Positions 27,361-36,331 of a stretch of 64,000 bases of DNA are shown here, piece after piece. Numbering within the stretch: the stretch's first letter is position 1; each line of letters begins with the position of its first letter. Source of the DNA: Vibrio echinoideorum (GTDB lineage Bacteria; Pseudomonadota; Gammaproteobacteria; Enterobacterales; Vibrionaceae). A program made the position numbers and the translations under genes. Location: contig NZ_AP025483.1 of assembly GCF_024347455.1 (NCBI RefSeq), positions 2,604,001 through 2,668,000 on the forward strand. Reading direction: 5' to 3'. Under the pieces are notes generated by a model. The model was not told where the DNA came from, ran no database searches, and saw only the letters and a program-made list of their open reading frames with translations.

Positions 27361-28494
27361 ATGAAAAAAATAATTTCTTACTTATTTTCAATAAGTTCAC
27401 TGATAACAATAAGCTTCAGTGCTCATGCCTCTTGGTATGAAGTTACCGGTACAGCAGCGATCGTATCGTCAGAGGAAGCCGCAAGGATCCACGCCCTGGA
27501 AGACGCGGTATATAAAGCAGTACAGTTCTCAGGGGCTGATATTGGTAGCATCTCTAACCTCACGCCTTATCTGGATGCGAACAAAAAAGAGTTCCAGTTT
27601 ACCAATCACGAAGTGCGCTACATCTTGGTAGATAAAGAGAAGACACGCGGTGGCAATATAATGATTACTGCAAGGGTTGATATCTACCCTTCGGCAAATG
27701 CTTGCCATGAAAGCCAATATAAGAAGACATTTTTGGTCGGCAACATTGACGTGACCTCCCCTCAACAAGCGGTGATGGGCAGAATCTACAACATCGGTGA
27801 TGATTTCAGTCATGTCGTAGATCGACAGTTAGCTCAAGAATCTCGCAGCTTTGTTTCTGTTGGCACGACAAATTACGACATCGACAGGCGTCGACCTGAA
27901 GTCATCAAAATGATCGCACAAGACACGGGAGCACAGTACATTATCGGCGGTGATATCACCGATTTAACTGCGACCATTGAATCCAAGCTTCTAAAAGACG
28001 ACATTATAAACCGCCAGTTTGCCTTAGAAATGCAAGTCTTCGATGGCAAAACAGGTCATCAGGTTTATAACCGTAGCTATCGTGAGGTGGCAAAATGGCC
28101 ATTCGCTAAGACCAGTGAAGTCGATACACGTAGTGCGCGTTTCTGGGCATCTACCTACGGCAGCATGATGCTTCGCGTCAGCCGCAATATTATGTTGGAC
28201 TTAGAATCTGAAGTGTCATGTAAGATCACCCTTCCAGAAGTTGCCGCTGTGTTTGGCAATACTGTGACCATTGATTTAGGTCGAATGCATGGCGTCCAAC
28301 AAGGCGACAAACTGCAGCTGTGGCACACCGGCTCTTTTATCGATCAACAAGGTTTACCGCGTAATAAAGTCTCTCAAAGTGATATCACACTCACTGTTTC
28401 TCGCGTTTACGAAAACGAAGCTGAACTGACGATTGATCAACCAAGCCTTGCTGGAAGTATTCAAATTGGTGATGTAATGCAGAAAATCATGTAG
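27361..28494 (+). CDS. flgT: FlgT, flagellar H-ring / T-ring assembly protein
   Basis: This 377-residue secreted protein has signal MKKIISYLFSISSLITISFSAHA and starts mature at SWYEVTGTAAI. The FlgT N- and middle domains run to about 290 (GAQYIIGGDITDLTATIESK). The C-terminal SH3-like domain contains LGRMHGVQQGDKLQLW. FlgT lies in the H-ring surrounding the L and P rings and is needed for the MotX/MotY T-ring in Vibrio motors. It is divergent from flgO. Confidence 0.94.
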   Translation: MKKIISYLFSISSLITISFSAHASWYEVTGTAAIVSSEEAARIHALEDAVYKAVQFSGADIGSISNLTPYLDANKKEFQFTNHEVRYILVDKEKTRGGNIMITARVDIYPSANACHESQYKKTFLVGNIDVTSPQQAVMGRIYNIGDDFSHVVDRQLAQESRSFVSVGTTNYDIDRRRPEVIKMIAQDTGAQYIIGGDITDLTATIESKLLKDDIINRQFALEMQVFDGKTGHQVYNRSYREVAKWPFAKTSEVDTRSARFWASTYGSMMLRVSRNIMLDLESEVSCKITLPEVAAVFGNTVTIDLGRMHGVQQGDKLQLWHTGSFIDQQGLPRNKVSQSDITLTVSRVYENEAELTIDQPSLAGSIQIGDVMQKIM

Positions 28495-28633
28495 TTAACG
28501 ACACTCACGTTTCATACTTTCTAATATAGCCTTAGCACTTTTGTTAAGGCTTTATTTTTTTCACGATGATTAGTTTCGGTTTTGGCGTATTTGTCGTAAC
28601 CTTATTAATAATATAATCATCACTTAGCAAACT

Positions 28634-29140
28634 ATGAGCCTGAATAATCTAATTGGTGCTACCGGTTACCGCTTTATCTCGAAAGGTAAAACCGCTTTTA
28701 AAATCCACATTCATACTCCCGACGATACGGTACTGCATCGTTCTGTCGGCTTTGTTCGTATGGGTGAGGATAAAGCACTAAAGAAAACCATCAAATTAAG
28801 AGACGAACTGGGCAGACAGCTTTGGGGTAAGTTTTGGCCTAAAGTCCTCAAAGAGCCTTACCTTATGACGCGCTTACCGCATAGTTTGGAACCTAAGATT
28901 GTATTCAAGCCTAATCCAACCCAAAGCGATCCTGAACACCGTGACGAGTGCTACATCGCTAAGTGGCGTGTATTCTCAGACAACGGCGACTACAAATACA
29001 AAACCAAAGTGTGCTCAATCAGAAAGCACGGGCGACTTGCCGCTTATAGTCAAACTAAGAGAGCACTGCTTGATGCACATAAAGATGTGATTGATTTGCT
29101 TATGTTTATGGGACGACTCAACAGTATCGACTTGAAGTGA
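28634..29140 (+). CDS. Conserved-looking protein of unknown function, possible AP2-like repeat
   Basis: The 168-residue basic cytosolic protein has no signal or membrane segment. It seems to hold two related segments. The first, at about 10-60, contains GYRFISKGKTAFKIHIHTP ... VGFVRMGEDKALKKTIKLRDELG. The second, at about 108-155, contains YIAKWRVFSDNGDYKYKTKV ... YSQTKRALLDAHKDVI. Each shows beta strands followed by a helix, a pattern reminiscent of AP2/integrase-type DNA-binding domains. This is pattern reading only. It stands alone between flgT and a terminator, and any link to flagella is unproven. Confidence 0.6.
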   Translation: MSLNNLIGATGYRFISKGKTAFKIHIHTPDDTVLHRSVGFVRMGEDKALKKTIKLRDELGRQLWGKFWPKVLKEPYLMTRLPHSLEPKIVFKPNPTQSDPEHRDECYIAKWRVFSDNGDYKYKTKVCSIRKHGRLAAYSQTKRALLDAHKDVIDLLMFMGRLNSIDLK

Positions 29141-29224
29141 TGCGAGATTCGCTCGATTTGGTTCATTCGTTAATTCGTTAATTCGTTAATGATTAAAGCT
29201 ATCTACTCAAAATTGACCAGATAT

Positions 29225-29252
29225 AAAAACAGCCGCTATTGCGGCTGTTTTT
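29225..29252. terminator. Bidirectional terminator between the 28.6-kb gene and the APE cluster
   Basis: A perfect 12-bp stem (AAAAACAGCCGC / GCGGCTGTTTTT, loop TATT) serves the plus-strand gene at 28634 and the minus-strand FAD enzyme gene ending at 29310. Three copies of TTCGTTAA lie just before it. Confidence 0.92.
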
Positions 29253-29309
29253 GTTTGTAAGCTAACCCTAATAGCGATTTAGAATGTTCTCACAGATTAA
29301 ATAGACAAC

Positions 29310-30551
29310 CTAGCTTCGGCATATCTCAGCAAGAGTCGCCAGTCGGCGCCGCGATTCTTTCACATAAGGATTGGTTTGATCCCATGCGTAGCCAGCCAAA
29401 ATTGAGCACACCATTTGTTTAATCTTCGGGTTTGGAGCTTGATAGAAAATCACATCCTGCAAAGTACCTGAGTACCAGCCTTCAACATACGTTCTAAAGG
29501 TGTTTACGCCAACCATAAGCGGATCCGCATAATCACGGTCCCAATCAACCTTCTCACCATTGAGCTGCTTTTCCACGCACTCGACCGCAAACTGAGCCGA
29601 CTTCATCGCAATCGTCACGCCTGATGAAAACACAGGATCAAGAAACTCACCGGCGTTCCCTAGCAAGGCATATTTATCGGTCGCCAAGTGCTTCACATTG
29701 GCAGAATAACCACCGATTTCACCCGCAGGGTTCGGGTACTCTGCATTTGCCAGTATCTCAGCCAAACCCGGCTCTTCGGTTACCAGTTGCTTAATCGCGG
29801 CAATCTTGTCTTCTGGGTATGATTCAAAGAACTTAGGCTCCCCGACAATACCAAACGAAGACACACCGTTACTAAACGGGATCAACCAATACCAAACATC
29901 AGGGTTGGTTGGATGCACGGAGATCAGGATTTTGTTACGGTCATACTCCAGGTCGGTCTCGACCTCTGAAATATGATCGTGAATGTGTGTGAAAATAGCT
30001 TTACGTGGTGGAAGTGATGACGGCTCTTCCAAGTTAAGCATTTTAGGAAGCACTCGACCAAAGCCACTACCATCTAGCACGTATTGCGCTTCTATTTGAT
30101 AGCGCTCTCCATCCTGCACTTGTACGTCTAAGATAGAGCGATCTTCGGCGAAATTAATGTCCATCAACTCATGTTGGTAATCAATGTTGACGCCTTGCGC
30201 TTCAGCACTATCGGCTAACACCTTATCAAAGGTACCTCTTTGAACCTGAAACGTGGTTCCCGGCCCAGCAGAGAACTTATCTTCAAAATTAAACGCGGTG
30301 TACACACCATTTTTACGAAAGGCTGCACCATCTTTAAATTGGAAGTTAGCGTCAGCCACCGCTTCGCTCATCCCAGCTTGTTCAATCACTTCCATGCAAG
30401 CAGGTAGTAGGCTTTCACCAATCGAAAAGCGCGGGAAAAGGCTCTTTTCAATCACTCGAACATCGATGCCTTTTTTATGAAGCAAAGACGCGGCAATAGA
30501 CCCTGATGGCCCAGCTCCGATGATCACTACTTGAGTTGACAGTTTTTTCAT
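29310..30551 (-). CDS. FAD-dependent halogenase-like oxidoreductase of the aryl polyene cluster
   Basis: The 413-residue flavoprotein has an N-terminal FAD motif GAGPSG (12-17) and PRFSIGESLLP (40-50). Three features recall flavin-dependent halogenases: WYWLIP at 220-225 (fits WxWxIP), FLDPVFSSG at 303-311 (fits FxPxSG-type) and Lys73 in FKDGAAF, near where the catalytic lysine sits in PltA/PrnA-type enzymes. The simplest reading is an enzyme that halogenates or otherwise oxidises the aryl head group, perhaps while bound to an ACP. It could instead be an FAD monooxygenase or geranylgeranyl-reductase-like enzyme. It is last in the minus-strand group, 25 bp after the methyltransferase. Confidence 0.8.
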   Translation of the reverse strand: MKKLSTQVVIIGAGPSGSIAASLLHKKGIDVRVIEKSLFPRFSIGESLLPACMEVIEQAGMSEAVADANFQFKDGAAFRKNGVYTAFNFEDKFSAGPGTTFQVQRGTFDKVLADSAEAQGVNIDYQHELMDINFAEDRSILDVQVQDGERYQIEAQYVLDGSGFGRVLPKMLNLEEPSSLPPRKAIFTHIHDHISEVETDLEYDRNKILISVHPTNPDVWYWLIPFSNGVSSFGIVGEPKFFESYPEDKIAAIKQLVTEEPGLAEILANAEYPNPAGEIGGYSANVKHLATDKYALLGNAGEFLDPVFSSGVTIAMKSAQFAVECVEKQLNGEKVDWDRDYADPLMVGVNTFRTYVEGWYSGTLQDVIFYQAPNPKIKQMVCSILAGYAWDQTNPYVKESRRRLATLAEICRS

Positions 30552-30576
30552 TAATTTAAGCCATGTTTGTTATTTT

Positions 30577-31650
30577 TTATTGCGCGCCAGCTTTCAGTTC
30601 AAGAAGCGTATGACCAAGGCCGATATCGTCGGTACGGGTCACCACTTCAAAGCCAGCTTCTTCAACGATCTCTAAGAAATCTTCACTGCGATAAAAACGG
30701 CTGTTGCCGTTGGCCAAGCAAGTGAAGTAAAGAGAAGTCGCGTTTAAGCTATAAGAAGCCGCATCGTATTTCTGTGCATCCCAAAACAGTTCAAGGATAT
30801 AGACCGTCGCCTCTTCTGACATATGAGAGCGAACACGCTTTAATATGCTCAGAATTTCCATTGGCGAGAAGCAATCAAGGAACTGGCTCATCCACCACAC
30901 ATCCGCGCCTGTAGGCAACGCTTGTTGTTTGTCGAGCATGTTAGCTGGGAATGGCGTCACTCGGTCTTGATGGCCATGTTGTGTCGCGTTTGCCATTGCC
31001 ATTTCTAGTTGCTGTGGCAAGTCGACAATTGTTATCTCAACATCTGAGTCGTGGTTGCAGCACTGCATTGCCCACTTACCCGTGTTACCGCCAATATCCA
31101 CCAGCGATTTAGGTTTCTTGCTGAAGACTTTCTCAAGCAAAACAGGGAACGAACGGTCTGAATAGAAGTGATCAAACTTAAACCAACTCTCTTTTGCTTT
31201 TTCTGGCAATTGAGATAAACCTTGGTAAATGGTTTCCCAATCTCCCAGTTCTTTCAGGCCGGCAGGTGTGCCTTCTTCAATCGCTTCGGTTAGATGCATC
31301 ATCGCGGCGTAACAAACATCGGCTGTGAAATCCATGTTTGCGCTGGTCATGCCATCGTGCAAAAGGTAGAAACCGAGGTTAGCCATTTTATAGTTAGGCT
31401 TTTCCCAAGTAACAATATGAGCGCTTAACGCCATATCAAGCAGAACTTTTACACCATACTCGGACACACCGGTTACCTCAGAGATAGTCTCTGCTGGTAC
31501 GCCATCATTACCCGCGTCATCTAGGGCTTTTAAAATACCTAGGTCTCGAAGTGTGCGAGCGGTATGAAAAACAATGGGAGCGAAAGACAATTTTTGCGCT
31601 TCTGTTTTCGCTTCTAATGCGTTGAATGGATCTAATTTATATTCCGACAC
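30577..31650 (-). CDS. apeB: SAM-dependent methyltransferase (ApeB-like)
   Basis: A GTG start at 31650 (VSEYKLDPFNALEAKTEAQK, 357 residues) is preferred. The longer ATG ORF overlaps the upstream gene and its first 23 residues look non-coding. The N-terminal winged-helix dimerisation region (about 20-110) is followed by a class I methyltransferase fold with SLVDIGGNTGKWAMQC and ADVWWMSQFLDCFS. In APE clusters the corresponding gene is thought to methylate the aromatic head group. It lies between the apeA-like lipoprotein gene and the FAD enzyme. Confidence 0.85.
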   Translation of the reverse strand: MSEYKLDPFNALEAKTEAQKLSFAPIVFHTARTLRDLGILKALDDAGNDGVPAETISEVTGVSEYGVKVLLDMALSAHIVTWEKPNYKMANLGFYLLHDGMTSANMDFTADVCYAAMMHLTEAIEEGTPAGLKELGDWETIYQGLSQLPEKAKESWFKFDHFYSDRSFPVLLEKVFSKKPKSLVDIGGNTGKWAMQCCNHDSDVEITIVDLPQQLEMAMANATQHGHQDRVTPFPANMLDKQQALPTGADVWWMSQFLDCFSPMEILSILKRVRSHMSEEATVYILELFWDAQKYDAASYSLNATSLYFTCLANGNSRFYRSEDFLEIVEEAGFEVVTRTDDIGLGHTLLELKAGAQ

Positions 31651-31678
31651 GAAAAACCTAACTTTAAATAATGGAGGG

Positions 31679-32068
31679 TTACTCAGCTGACATTTGTGCA
31701 AGCTTACGTTTAATATCAACGTTTAAGTTATTCACCCAACGGTTGTAATTACGGTGTATTTCACCATCGTCGTACTTCAAATTCTCTGATTCAACGTAAA
31801 GAATAGAGTAAAACTTGTCACTATAAGGAATTTCAACCACAGCATGATGTGAGCGCACATACAACTCAGCACGAATCAAGCCAGGCTTTATTTCTGAAAC
31901 CAACCAACCTCGGTTCTTAGCTGATTCATAAATAGCTGATTTCACCTGTTTACTTTGAAGATTCAGTGCAACTGGAGTATCCTCAACATTCATTACTGGC
32001 TGTACACGTCCGCAGCCTGCAAGAACCAACATGAACAATATTGAAACGACTATTTTTAGTAATTTCAT
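31679..32068 (-). CDS. apeA: Small lipoprotein (ApeA position)
   Basis: The 129-residue protein has signal peptide and lipobox MKLLKIVVSILFMLVLAGC (Cys19) and no catalytic motif. The mature part is a compact domain (VKSAIYESAKNRGWLVSEIKPGLIRAELYVRSH). It is the first gene of the minus-strand arm, divergent from apeC across 72 bp that must hold promoters for both arms. By position it corresponds to ApeA of described aryl polyene clusters. Its function is not known to me; the symbol is by synteny. Confidence 0.7.
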   Translation of the reverse strand: MKLLKIVVSILFMLVLAGCGRVQPVMNVEDTPVALNLQSKQVKSAIYESAKNRGWLVSEIKPGLIRAELYVRSHHAVVEIPYSDKFYSILYVESENLKYDDGEIHRNYNRWVNNLNVDIKRKLAQMSAE

Positions 32069-32140
32069 TTAAATTCCTTACCTGTGTTTATTTATAAGCG
32101 CGCATAGTATTTAGTTAGACCCAAAGCAAATCAATACTCT

Positions 32141-32890
32141 ATGTCAAATCAATCCAAATTAATGTCGTTTAATATTGAGAAATGGTCTGCAAATGCGGCC
32201 GGTCTTAATTCTGATGCCGAATGGCAAACATGGAGCACTAATTTAGCTTGGCCAGATAATGGTACAACTGAATTTAAAGCCATCCCTCCAATGATGCGTC
32301 GTCGAATGAGCGTGCAAAGCAAGCTTGCGGTCCAAACCGCATTAACGCTATTAAAAGACACCTCAATTGATTACCTAGTGTTTGCCAGTCGACATGGTGA
32401 ACTGCACCGAACGGCTACATTAATTCAATCGATATTAGAAGGTGATGACGCCTCGCCAATGGCGTTTTCCCAATCAGTGCACAATACCGCAGCAGGCCTA
32501 ACAACAATTGCCGCAAAAGCACCGATTCCACTGACCTCAATAGCGGCCGGACAAGACACCTTCCATAATGCATTGATTGAGGCGTACCTTTATCTCCACC
32601 AGCATCCATCACACCGTGTTTTAGTCATTGATTTCGACCAACCTCTGCCAGATCTCTACCAAGAGTACGAGACACAAAACTACGCAGATTACGCGTTAGG
32701 CTTAATTCTCACAGCCGGCGATGACTACTCTATTTCGAGAACGATAGAAGCCAACCAATCATTTTCAGAGTTACCGCAAGGCCTACAAACGCTGCAACAT
32801 ATCCTTTTGGATACACAGCGTTGGATAATTACAGGTAAAAATCAAACTTGGTCTTGGACAAATAACGCCAAAACAGGAACTCAAGAATGA
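32141..32890 (+). CDS. apeC: ApeC, chain-length factor (ketosynthase-like, no active Cys)
   Basis: This 249-residue protein has only the N-terminal half of a ketosynthase. The segment AFSQSVHNTAAGLTTIAAKA and then PLTSIAAGQDTFHNALIEA corresponds to the nucleophile region, where the usual Cys of TACSS is absent. Published work on APE synthesis shows ApeC pairing with the ketosynthase ApeO as its chain-length factor; here the absence of the Cys agrees with that. It begins the large plus-strand operon and overlaps apeD by 4 bp (ATGA). Confidence 0.88.
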   Translation: MSNQSKLMSFNIEKWSANAAGLNSDAEWQTWSTNLAWPDNGTTEFKAIPPMMRRRMSVQSKLAVQTALTLLKDTSIDYLVFASRHGELHRTATLIQSILEGDDASPMAFSQSVHNTAAGLTTIAAKAPIPLTSIAAGQDTFHNALIEAYLYLHQHPSHRVLVIDFDQPLPDLYQEYETQNYADYALGLILTAGDDYSISRTIEANQSFSELPQGLQTLQHILLDTQRWIITGKNQTWSWTNNAKTGTQE

Positions 32891-33657
32891 GTAAGGTCGA
32901 TCAATATTGGCGAGTATTCGCGACAGGGCTTTGCTTCTCCATCTTTGGTCTAGGAGGCTTAGTTCTCAGCTTCTTGATCTTGCCGTCGATCGCACTCACC
33001 ACATCTAACACCATTAAAAAAGAGCTTAAGGCTCAACGACTGATTCGTTTTTCATTCAATGCCTTTTGCCAAATCATGAAGTTTACAGGCGCAATTGATT
33101 ACAGAATTGATGGCGCCGAATTGCTGCGCGAAGATCGCAACTGCATCATCGTAGCCAACCACCCGAGCTTGATTGACTATGTTTTGATCGCATCTCAATT
33201 GCCTCAGTGTGACTGCCTCGTTAAAGCGGCAATATGGGAAAACCCTTTTATGAAGAGGATCGTTAAAGCGGCAGGTTATATACCAAACCAAGCACCTGAC
33301 GATCTTTTAGAACGCTGTGAAGAACGTTTCTCTCGTGGCAATGTACTACTGGTTTTTCCCGAAGGGACTCGCACAACACCAGGAATTGAACCATCATTAC
33401 AACGTGGTGCGGCGCAAATTGCTACTCGAACACAAACCGATTTACGCGTGATTCATATTACGGTTTCTCCGACATTCTTAACGAAAGAGAAAAAATGGTA
33501 TCAAGTTCCTGCGACGAAACCCTTTTTTCATATTGCGGTGAAAGGTAAAATAGAAGTCGCACCATTTATTGAGAATTCGAACAACTTAACTTCGGCAGCA
33601 AGACGCCTTAATCATCATCTTGCATATACTATTTTCCCTTCCGAAGAAAACATTTAG
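32887..33657 (+). CDS. apeD: ApeD, PlsC-type membrane acyltransferase
   Basis: The 256-residue protein has an N-terminal membrane segment (about 12-38) and the LPLAT motifs: HX4D as NHPSLIDYVLI, GxG/EGTR as FPEGTRTTPG. It is related to 1-acylglycerol-3-phosphate acyltransferases and probably works at the inner membrane in attaching acyl or aryl-polyene chains to a lipid carrier. It overlaps apeC. The gap of 104 bp after it is the largest in the first half of the operon. Confidence 0.9.
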   Translation: MSKVDQYWRVFATGLCFSIFGLGGLVLSFLILPSIALTTSNTIKKELKAQRLIRFSFNAFCQIMKFTGAIDYRIDGAELLREDRNCIIVANHPSLIDYVLIASQLPQCDCLVKAAIWENPFMKRIVKAAGYIPNQAPDDLLERCEERFSRGNVLLVFPEGTRTTPGIEPSLQRGAAQIATRTQTDLRVIHITVSPTFLTKEKKWYQVPATKPFFHIAVKGKIEVAPFIENSNNLTSAARRLNHHLAYTIFPSEENI

Positions 33658-33761
33658 ATAATCAATAAACAGCAGGCGATATCGGCATTTCGAAAATACA
33701 TCGCATAATGTAGAATCGCCCCATTGAAGCAGCATTTAGATAAAGCATTAAGTAGGCCAAA

Positions 33762-34022
33762 GTGGAAACATTACACAACGAACTGAAACAACTAATCATC
33801 GACGCGTTAAACCTTGAAGATATGAGCATTGATGAAATTGAAACAGAAGCTCCACTATTTGGTGATGGACTTGGACTAGATTCTATCGATGCACTTGAGC
33901 TTGGTCTTGCTATCAAGAAAAAGTACAACATTATCATCGATGCCGACGATTCAAACACTCGCCAGCACTTTGCCTCGGTTGAAAACCTAGCGAATTACAT
34001 CTCATCTCAAACGAACAACTAG
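33762..34022 (+). CDS. apeE: ApeE, acyl carrier protein
   Basis: The gene has a GTG start (METLHNELKQLI, 86 residues). The phosphopantetheine site is the Ser in GDGLGLDSIDALEL, at about residue 39. It carries the growing aryl polyene chain as a thioester. It is the first of two adjacent ACP genes that are different from each other. In the characterised system each ACP binds the thioesterase ApeK, suggesting distinct loading roles. Confidence 0.92.
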   Translation: METLHNELKQLIIDALNLEDMSIDEIETEAPLFGDGLGLDSIDALELGLAIKKKYNIIIDADDSNTRQHFASVENLANYISSQTNN

Positions 34023-34032
34023 ACAGATCTTT

Positions 34033-34290
34033 ATGACACAAGCTAACCAACAAGAAGTATACAACCAGGTTAAAGATGCGCTGATTGAGCTGTTTGAGCT
34101 TGATGCTGAAGATATCACTCCTGAAGCACACCTTTATCTCGATCTAGACCTAGACAGCATTGATGCTGTCGATTTGGTCGTTCATCTACAGAACGTAACA
34201 GGTAAGAAGATCAAACCTGAAGAGTTCAAAGCAGTACGCACCGTTAATGACGTTGTAGAGTCTGTGGTTGAACTTTTGAAGGACGCATAA
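34033..34290 (+). CDS. apeF: ApeF, acyl carrier protein
   Basis: The 85-residue ACP has the attachment Ser in YLDLDLDSIDAVDLV, at about residue 37. It shares the fold and DSID motif with ApeE but little else, so the two are not a recent duplication. It follows apeE after 10 bp, and its TAA overlaps the ATG of apeG. Confidence 0.92.
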   Translation: MTQANQQEVYNQVKDALIELFELDAEDITPEAHLYLDLDLDSIDAVDLVVHLQNVTGKKIKPEEFKAVRTVNDVVESVVELLKDA

Positions 34291-34847
34291 TGCGTCCTCT
34301 GCTGACTTTACTGTCGGCAATCATACTTTTCACTTATCCAATAGCGGTTTACTTTGGAATCAACAAGTTTGGTCTACAAACCGTTGGTATCGTCTTGGCC
34401 GTTATCTTTGCTGTCCGCATTTTCTCTGGCGGGCAGGCTAAAATAAAAGAGCTAAAACACTTAGCTTGGATCAGCGGAAGTGCCGGAATTGTTCTGCTAG
34501 CACTAGGATTAACCTTCAAGCAACATGGTTGGTTAACCTATTACCCCGTCATCGTTAATGTTTGTATGTTGGCTGTATTTACTTCAAGCCTATGGCAACC
34601 TCAAACGATTATCGAGCGCCTTGCTCGTCTCCAAGAACCTGAACTTCCGCAAAGTGGCGTTGATTACACGCGAAAAGTCACCAAGGTTTGGTGTCTGTTC
34701 TTCGTTATCAATGGCTCAATCGCGCTTTACACTTGCTTCCAACCACTTGAAATCTGGACCTTATACAATGGCCTACTCAGCTATTTGTTTGCCGGGTTAC
34801 TCTTTGCGGGTGAGTGGGTAGTTAGACAACGCATTCGTCAGAGTTAA
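34290..34847 (+). CDS. apeG: ApeG, small polytopic membrane protein
   Basis: The 185-residue protein is strongly hydrophobic with about five to six membrane spans (for example PLLTLLSAIILFTYPIAVYF at the start). It carries a DUF/COG4648-type pattern seen in aryl polyene clusters. It has no catalytic motif I can name. The start codon overlaps the apeF stop (TAATG), so translation is coupled. It presumably acts with the membrane acyltransferase and glycosyltransferase steps. Confidence 0.8.
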   Translation: MRPLLTLLSAIILFTYPIAVYFGINKFGLQTVGIVLAVIFAVRIFSGGQAKIKELKHLAWISGSAGIVLLALGLTFKQHGWLTYYPVIVNVCMLAVFTSSLWQPQTIIERLARLQEPELPQSGVDYTRKVTKVWCLFFVINGSIALYTCFQPLEIWTLYNGLLSYLFAGLLFAGEWVVRQRIRQS

Positions 34848-34853
34848 ATTGTT

Positions 34854-36242
34854 ATGACCCAAACCGTCTCTTACACTTCCTTGTCTGCGCTTCTCAGCCA
34901 GAACAGATCGCCAGATTCTATTGTCTGCTTTGACGACAATAGCGAGATTACGTGGCAAACATTTAACGACGACTTATCTCGACTCGTAGACCTTTTATCT
35001 TCATCCCCTTTTCAACGAGTCGCGATTTGTACCCAAGACAGCTACCTATTTTCTGTGGCCTTTTTGGCATGTACGGTAACCAACAAACACATCATCTTAC
35101 CAGGTAACTATCAACCTTGTGCACTTGCCGAGTTGAGTGAACACTTTGACTGCCTGTTAGTTGATGACTCTATTGGTGAAGTTGAGGTTAGTGATGTTCG
35201 CAATATCCAAAATTTATTGGACTCAAACACGGAGCCAAAACAACCTCTAATCGGTAACCTTACGACCATTGATTTGGCTGAAATCCACTTGACCCTGTTT
35301 ACTTCAGGTTCAAGTGGTACGCCGAAGGCAATCAATAAAACACTAGAACATCTAGATATAGAAACTGCTCAGCTAGATAAGAACTGGGACAAATTACTCA
35401 AGGGTAATCGAGTTCACAGTACGGTTTCACATCAACATCTCTATGGTTTGCTGTTTAGAATCTTATGGCCACTCTGTTCTGGTGTTCCATTTGCTCGAAA
35501 CAACCTTGAGTACCCTGAGCAGATCCTGTCTCACGCTAACAAACAGAGTGTGCTGATCAGCAGCCCTGCGCTACTCAAACGATTAAAACACGAGACAAAG
35601 TCTGCACAGCTAGCTGCTGTGTTCTCTTCCGGTGGCCCTTTACCCACCGAATCGGCTCACCAGTCACGAAGCCTGCTTGGTCATCTACCTATCGAGGTGT
35701 TTGGCAGCACAGAAACCGGTGGCATCGCATTTCGTCAGCAAGAGAGCGCTCAAACGCCTTGGCAACTTTTTGACTGTCTTGAGGCTAGTCTCAACAGTGA
35801 GAATTGCATTAAGTTATTGTCGCCGTACATCGACAAAAACAACTGGTATCAAACCGCCGATGAGTGCGAAATGGTTTCGGATAATCAATTTATATTGAAA
35901 GGCCGAACCGACCGAGTGATCAAGATAGAAGAGAAACGAGTATCACTGGTAGAAGTGGAAAAACGATTAGAACAACTACCCTGGATAACCGAATGTGTCG
36001 TCATTCCGTTTGAAGAACCTGAGCGCTTAATCTTAGCTTCTGTTTTAGTATTATCAGAGGAAGGCCAAGCAACTCTCGCCACCATGAGTAAAGGTAAATT
36101 CTGGTTGATGCTGCGTTCAGAACTTAGAAAGTGGTTAGAACCGATCGCTATCCCAAGAAAGTATCGTATTGTTGACGAGATTCCACTCAACAGCCAAGGT
36201 AAGCGATTAACGTCTCACATCGAACAGCTAATAAAATCATAG
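34854..36242 (+). CDS. apeH: ApeH, AMP-forming aryl-acid:ACP ligase
   Basis: The 462-residue member of the ANL adenylation superfamily has the P-loop-like motif LFTSGSSGTPKAINKT (about 149-164) and VFGSTETGG (about 282-290). The C-terminal hinge contains GRTDRVIKIEEKRVSL, and the catalytic Lys is likely near the C-terminus (NSQGKRL). It would activate the aromatic starter acid and load it onto an ACP. At 462 residues it is short for the superfamily, consistent with a compact loading enzyme. Confidence 0.9.
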   Translation: MTQTVSYTSLSALLSQNRSPDSIVCFDDNSEITWQTFNDDLSRLVDLLSSSPFQRVAICTQDSYLFSVAFLACTVTNKHIILPGNYQPCALAELSEHFDCLLVDDSIGEVEVSDVRNIQNLLDSNTEPKQPLIGNLTTIDLAEIHLTLFTSGSSGTPKAINKTLEHLDIETAQLDKNWDKLLKGNRVHSTVSHQHLYGLLFRILWPLCSGVPFARNNLEYPEQILSHANKQSVLISSPALLKRLKHETKSAQLAAVFSSGGPLPTESAHQSRSLLGHLPIEVFGSTETGGIAFRQQESAQTPWQLFDCLEASLNSENCIKLLSPYIDKNNWYQTADECEMVSDNQFILKGRTDRVIKIEEKRVSLVEVEKRLEQLPWITECVVIPFEEPERLILASVLVLSEEGQATLATMSKGKFWLMLRSELRKWLEPIAIPRKYRIVDEIPLNSQGKRLTSHIEQLIKS

Positions 36243-36331
36243 AAACCGCTGATCGTATTTTACACTGAGACTGTCTTTTTATATTTTTGTCAGAACACCC
36301 ATTTTCAGCCCAAGGATTCTAAGCACGCGCT

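Noticed and set aside
32149..32361. Minus-strand open frame inside apeC
   Set aside because: It is antisense to apeC and has no supporting signal.
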